From NCBI GenBank assembly GCA_026545225.1, contig CM048851.1:33107956-33171955 (forward strand): a stretch of 64,000 nt of DNA, in the 5' to 3' direction. Position 1 is the stretch's first letter. Each line of letters begins with the position of its first letter. This document shows positions 58,704 through 64,000 of the stretch, piece after piece. The notes below the pieces were generated by a model, which was not told the origin of the DNA, searched no databases, and worked only from the letters and a program-made list of their open reading frames with translations. This stretch comes from Cornus controversa. Taxonomy: Eukaryota; Streptophyta; Magnoliopsida; Cornales; Cornaceae. The position numbers and the translations under genes were made by a program.

Positions 58704-61506
58704 ATGGCTATGCCCCAACACCAGTTCCAACAACAACAACGATCAAACACCTTCAGGTATGTTTTGCGCAGGATCAAAATTATCATCTTTAAAACCCTAG
58801 CATCACCAAGATTTTAATCAACAGATTCTTTAAATCACATATTCAATCTTTTTTTTTTGGGCTTTGTTTTCAGAAACTTGTATAACATCGACAGTCAGAT
58901 TCCGCCGCCGGTTACCTATTTCAACGGCCCTAATCTCGCCGATCAGTCTCAGCATCCTCCGTACATTCCTCCCTGTACAAGCTCTCTCTCTCATCTCTCT
59001 CCAATTGAAGTTTATTTTACACCAATTACATAAATCATCCTCATTTTTCTGTTGGGTTCTCTGTTATTCCAGTTCACGTGGTCGGCTTTGCACCTGGCCC
59101 GGTTCCAGCGGCCGATGGCAGCGATGGCGGAGTCGATTTGCAGTGGAACAACGGTTTGGAGCCGAAGAAAAGGAGACTGAAAGAGCAAGATTTCTTGGAG
59201 AACAATTCACAGATTTCTTCTGTTGATATCTTGCAGCCCCGATCAGTCTCCACCGGGTTAGGTCTGTCGCTGGACAATGGTCGCTTGGCTTCGTCGGTTG
59301 ACTCGCCCTTTCTCGCATTTGTTGGAGACGACATTGATCGCGAGCTACTGCGGCAGGATGCAGAGATTGATAGATTAATCAAAGTTCAGGTTCGCTTCTA
59401 TTTAAAGCTTCTATCTTGGTAACTAATTAGTTATGCCTAATTGGGAAAATGGGGGTTTTTGTTTTACTTTCCACATTTATACAACATTTGTTTCCGTTGA
59501 TTGAATTTAATCTGAAGAGGGAAATTGGTGGATGATTATTTGTTTTGTATGTATTAGATGATTCTATGTGATTGTATGTGTTATTTTGTTCACAGGTCTG
59601 ATCGATTTACTTGCCAAGTAAATTGTCATTGTTTTTTCTTTTTAAATTTTATGCAAAATTTGATTTTCTGTTGTTACCACACAATTCGTGAATGATTGAT
59701 ACATTACATGTAATATGTTCTTTAATGTGGATACTAACTTGGAAGTGAGATTCATTATTTCTGCGGGGTCTGAGAATCCATGAAAATTTGTTGAACCGTT
59801 ACACTACTATGGACAGTTTGTGTTTTAATATGCACTTGTTAATTGTGGAGAGTGAGGACATCCTGCCAAAATTGAATAAGTTGTGTTTACCGGCTAAATA
59901 TTCAGTGCAACAAATACATGTCGTCTAGTTGACAGGGTGTCACAAAACAATCGTCTTTCCCTGCCAATGCATGTTGTCGCACTCACTGTGGTCCACTCAT
60001 TTTGCGAGGATTGAGAAGAGGGAAAGTGGAGAGAGTAAGTGAGTGAGTCTGTGAGGACGCATTTGCAAGGTAAGAATTATTTTGTTTTTGATACCATGCA
60101 AGCAAAATGACATGGTGTCACTGTTGCATTGATTATTTACTCATGTTTACCTAGAAGTCAAAATGCAGCCACTGAGTTCACTTGTGTTGATTTTTAGAAA
60201 GCTTACATGTTTTTTTGTTTTTAAATTATTGATTTGGTGGTGAGTGTATCCTGCCAAAAAAGGAGTTTGCTGCGTGTGACATAACTGTAAAAGGGACCAT
60301 TGAGTTTTTTTTAACTTTTAAAAAGTGTACAAGCTATTAATTCTACTTGTAAAAAGAAATTGTATCTAGGGGTTTAATGAGGTTTCCTCAAATTTGTTCC
60401 TTTTTATGGTAATTATGGCATCACATTGTCGTGCTGTAACACGAGCATTCAACTGCCATGGAAAACATAATGCCCCTAGGTTGCATCTCTACATCTCATA
60501 GAAACTATATGACTAATTGGAGTAGCATTAGGCAATAGAATTTGAGCAATGTGTATGTGGTCATTGGTTAAGGTTGCAACCATCATGCCAACAAATACAG
60601 TGAAAGTTTTTCCAATATTGCTATTTGTCATTTTTTATATTTATCTTCTAATGCTATTTAAAACTCGATGGTGCCATTAAAATTTCACGTGACACGCAAA
60701 TACAGACTGATCCATTTTCCATACAGCTTATGGATGTGACACAAATTAATGTTTTATTGAGTTAATTAAACTATTAAGCAAATGACCAAACTGCCAACTT
60801 CAAATAAATGTCGAATAATACCGAATTGATAACCCAGAAGCTGTTATCGTTTTCTTTTTTCTTTTCTAATTAGTTCCCCTGACAAAATATCAGCTTGGAT
60901 TTTTAGATAAAATATCCTTGTAAATTGATTATATGTCGATCTCTGAATTAAAACTACTTATCTTTCCTGGTTATAAAGGGTGATCGATTAAGGCAAGCAG
61001 TTCTAGAGAAGGTTCAGGCCAACCAACTCCAAACTATCTCACATGTTGAAGAAAAAGTCCTTCAGAAACTCCGTGAAAAAGAAGCAGAGGCAGACAATAT
61101 CAACAAGAAGAATTTGGAGCTTGAATTGCGGGTGGAACAGTTGGCTCTGGAAGCGGGTGCTTGGCAACAACGGGCTAAATACAACGAAAACATGATTAAC
61201 ACCCTTAAGTTCAATCTTCAGCAAGTCTATGCGCAGAGTAGAGATAGTAAAGAAGGGTGTGGCGACAGTGAGGTAGATGATACAGCCTCTTGCTGCAATG
61301 GTCGTGCCATTGATTTCCACCTGCTTTGCAAGGACAGCAATGAATTGAAGGAGTTGATGACTTGTAAGGTTTGTAGAGTCAACGAGGTGTGCATGCTTTT
61401 GTTACCTTGTAAGCATCTCTGTCTGTGTAAAGATTGTGAAAGTAAGCTTAGTCTTTGTCCCTTGTGTCAGTCCTCTAAGTTTATTGGCATGGAGGTCTAT
61501 ATGTAG
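58704..61506 (+). CDS. SBP1: RING E3 ubiquitin ligase, S-RNase-binding protein 1 (SBP1) / BOI-related
   Basis: There are four exons: 58704-58756, 58874-58974, 59073-59389 and 60979-61506. All introns are GT/AG, and the frame is preserved across the joins, giving 332 residues. The N-terminal region (about 30-150) has the family blocks SQHPPYIPPFHVVGFAPG, EPKKRRLKEQDF and SVSTGLGLSLDNGRLAS. A coiled-coil follows (about 140-240: RQDAEIDRLIKVQGDRLRQA onward). The C-terminal C3HC4 RING uses C286, C289, C301, H303, C307, C310, C317 and C320, and the protein ends GMEVYM. The sequence is very close to the petunia SBP1 type. Family members bind S-RNases or act as ubiquitin ligases in stress, cell-death and gibberellin responses. 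Intron 3 is long (1589 bp). A Pack-MULE ends 127 bp upstream of the ATG, and a CT-rich leader precedes it. The symbol is by homology. Confidence 0.95.
59390..60978 (+). other. Long third intron of the SBP1-type gene
   Basis: The intron is 1589 bp, from GTTCGC to TAAAG. It is T-rich like plant introns, and no nested gene or clear transposon ends were seen. Confidence 0.8.
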
Positions 61507-61764
61507 TGAGATACGTGAATGTCTAATGCTATATTGCATGCATTGTTCTTGTTGTTTGGGTAAATGCTTCATCTTGGCTTATTCTGTACTTTCCTAGCAC
61601 TTTATATCTCCTACATGTTTAGAGACTGTCTTGAACATCTGCAAATGTTGCATATCAGTTCCATTCCCTTTGATGGTGTAATATGTATTGCTCTGGTTAT
61701 AAGTCAATGCTTGCTTGAATAGATTGCTGCTTGCTTTGGGCCACATGGGGGGCTCAACTCAACA

Positions 61765-61858
61765 AAGCTCCATGTAACATACAAATACAGCGAGACAATA
61801 TTTGTATTTGAAGCTCCATGTAACATACAAACACAAGAAGGAAAATATTTTTATTTGA
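61765..61858. repeat. Two-copy tandem repeat, about 47 bp unit, in the SBP1-type 3' region
   Basis: Both copies begin 'agctccatgtaacatacaa' and end 'atttttatttg' / 'atttgtatttg'. The repeat lies 260 bp after the stop codon, so it may sit in or just beyond the 3' UTR. Confidence 0.85.
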
Positions 61859-62320
61859 ATTTTTGTAAGGAGAAATTGGCTAGTACTGACATTATTCCTT
61901 TTTCCCATGTGAATCTATGTATATCACATAGTTTTGAATCTTAGCATGCTTCATGGTGTATGGATCAAAATGTTATCTGAAAGTGCCAGGTGAGGGACTA
62001 TGCAAGTGTTCAACCATTTTTCGGTAATTACTTGTGGGTTTTTGTTTGAAGTTCTAAATTTTATTATAATGTTTCTTCTCTGTTAGGGAAGCCCTATTTT
62101 ATCAACCTTGAACAAATATTGGGGTTGTCTCTACCTATCTTGGGCCCAGTGCCTACTGCACTTGTACTAAACAACTTATTGAAGTACTCTCAATATCTAT
62201 ATCTCAAGATTGAATATTGAAGTTCATAAAATGGCTTTTTAACTCTGATAATAAATAGTAACTCGATATTTATCTTGGTAGGAAACTTGTGAAAACTTGC
62301 ATATGACAAGGAACACGAGC

Positions 62321-62860
62321 AAAACTGTTTAGGGGAGTTATTACTACTAAATTTTAGTAGTGTTCACTTCCAATCTTGCTATTTTTTTCCTAGTTGGTAT
62401 CCAATCTTGCTATTTGTATAATGCATAGTGAACTTGTAGTTAATGACATTAGTGGTGTACAGAATATCTTTTCATTGTGAATGAAGTTTGTGGAGTGAAA
62501 TGATATTCAATAATTAGTAGCTTGAATTGTTTCTATACAAAGCTAATTTATAATGGAGGAGCTAGAGGGTTTAGTGTGTAGTACATTTTTTCTACACAAG
62601 ATTTAGTTTCCATTCTTGTTACACTACTGTACGATACACTCCTTATTTTGTTACATTCTTTTTCAGCATAAATTGGTGACAAGATCTACTTATTGAAGTT
62701 GGAGCAAATAATTGCTTCAAACTTGATCATTCGACACTTCCAAAAATGTTTAGGAGTTATTACTACTAAATTTTAGTGTACACAAGATTTCCCTTCCAAT
62801 CTTGCTATTTACATAATGCATAGTGAACTTGTAATTAATCATTCGACATTTTGGTGACTA
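62321..62860. repeat. Direct duplication of about 120 bp, offset about 420 bp
   Basis: The copies near 62321-62450 and 62741-62860 share 'gttattactactaaatttta', 'ttccaatcttgctattt' and 'ataatgcatagtgaacttgt'. Borders and origin are unclear. Confidence 0.75.
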
Positions 62861-64000
62861 CAATTTAGCATTGTGTAAATACATGCATGAAGTATTAGAA
62901 AGCCTTGCTGTAGTGAATATTGAGATTCAAAAGAGCTACGTATTGCATCTTTATTAGTATGTGCAAATCTTTGCACCCTATTCTTTCAGCATTATGTTGC
63001 TTGGTCATACAAAATATTTGTTGCGAGCTATTTATCCTAGGTATGAAAGATGTTATTTACTTCTGGGACATCTGGAAAATTGTCATCTGGCAGTTGAGTC
63101 ATGAGTGCTTGATTGATTATTCTCATTCTTCTTAAACATTTTTAATGTTTTTTATTTTTATTTTGTGTGTGAGTGCGTGCATGTGTCATTGTTAGCATTT
63201 ATTGTCTGTATACTTAGATGGCACATATATTTTTAACATTTATATTGGGTCCTTGTACAACATGAAAGAGCTCAACTTGGTTATCTACCAAATGGAATTT
63301 AAGGTATTTTTTTGTGCATTGTTATTATTATTATTTTGTTTATGTTTTTCCTCTTTGTGAAATTGTTAGGGACTATTATAGGAAGAAAAAAATACAATTA
63401 TATTAAGAAACACTTGGTTGAAGGATCAGTTTGTTGCTCATGTATTAACATATGCTTACAATCTTAAAGATGACATTGGAATTGTTAAGACAGAAGATCT
63501 CTCTCTCTCGGAATTCACTTGTTGTGCCCTCCTTTTATTGTCTCATTTCTTTTCCCTCTTTCTCCCTCTTATTTTCTTCTCAACAAGAGGCTCGTATGAC
63601 ATGTATCACCCTATCTCTATCCTTTTTCTTCTTCTATCTCTTTCTTCCTATATTCTTTTCTTTCTTTCTTATCAACAGATCTTACTCATCACCATGTGTT
63701 TGAAGAGATTGTAGCTCATGCTAGGCCACATGGTTTAATATCACAGTAAATATCCATCAAAATTATTTAGGTGATGCAGTGAGCTTCTTGAAGAATCATG
63801 GAACTGGAATTTGAGTTCCCTTCAACAATCATATTGATATAGCCAACCCAATATCATAGGTTTTGTCTGTGTCAAACTTCAGCTTATTGATATATCTTTA
63901 AAGGCTTTTTTCCCCCATAGATTGATCTTTAAGGGCTGGTTTGACATGGCTCCTACGGCAAGATTATCTAGTAGTAAATATGTTTTTCATTATAAGTGTC

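Larger units (their letters stand above)
61507..64000. other. 3' flank of the SBP1-type gene, no further gene recognised
   Basis: No protein-coding gene was recognised. The flank holds two local duplications (61765-61858 and 62321-62860, separate entries) and CT-rich runs near 63497-63660 that create open frames in two registers (63418-63714 and 63452-63703) without domain content. Confidence 0.55.

Overview
The window is nuclear DNA from a flowering plant, most likely a eudicot. It is very AT-rich and has long (TA)n tracts, introns with GT/AG borders, and proteins from plant-only families: an SBT1-type subtilase, a Companion-of-cellulose-synthase-type protein and an SBP1/BOI-type RING ligase. 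The species cannot be told from the sequence. There is no sign of bacterial or organellar DNA, and there are no CRISPR arrays or rRNA genes.

Only three genes look intact, all on the + strand. A single-exon subtilisin-like protease lies at 26150-28429. A three-exon Companion-of-cellulose-synthase (CC1/CC2) homologue lies at 36383-37554. A four-exon E3 ubiquitin ligase of the S-RNase-binding-protein 1 / BOI family lies at 58704-61506. They do not form a pathway and are separate genes in a repeat-rich region.

Nearly everything else is mobile-element debris. 0-8 kb: Ty3/gypsy protease remnant with a duplicated and inverted flanking unit, a Ty1/copia RNase H end with its 3' LTR, a 0.8-kb inverted-repeat element and a decayed CACTA transposase. 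10-22 kb: a hAT-type MITE, CACTA-like terminal repeats, two Tourist/Harbinger-type MITEs with TTA target duplications, two scrambled pieces of a subtilase pseudogene, a LINE end and a 3.46-kb non-autonomous Helitron. 22.8-24.5 and 33.1-34.3 kb: two Mutator-type elements of one family with long terminal inverted repeats and 9-bp target duplications; the second is itself split by a hAT MITE. 28.9-29.6 kb: a hAT element with a perfect 8-bp target duplication. 42.4-45.7 kb: a small Helitron-like piece, two sister Mutator-type MITEs and a third large inverted-repeat element. 47.0-56.8 kb: a LINE broken by two related LTR-like insertions, followed by a second, truncated LINE.

The most interesting structure is at 57146-58576. 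It is a Mutator-type element with a perfect 9-bp target duplication that carries a decayed class III peroxidase fragment (Pack-MULE architecture). It ends only 127 bp upstream of the start codon of the SBP1-type gene, so it probably replaced or modified that gene's proximal promoter. Element boundaries were read by eye from terminal repeats and target duplications. Homology calls come from recognised family motifs, not from searches.
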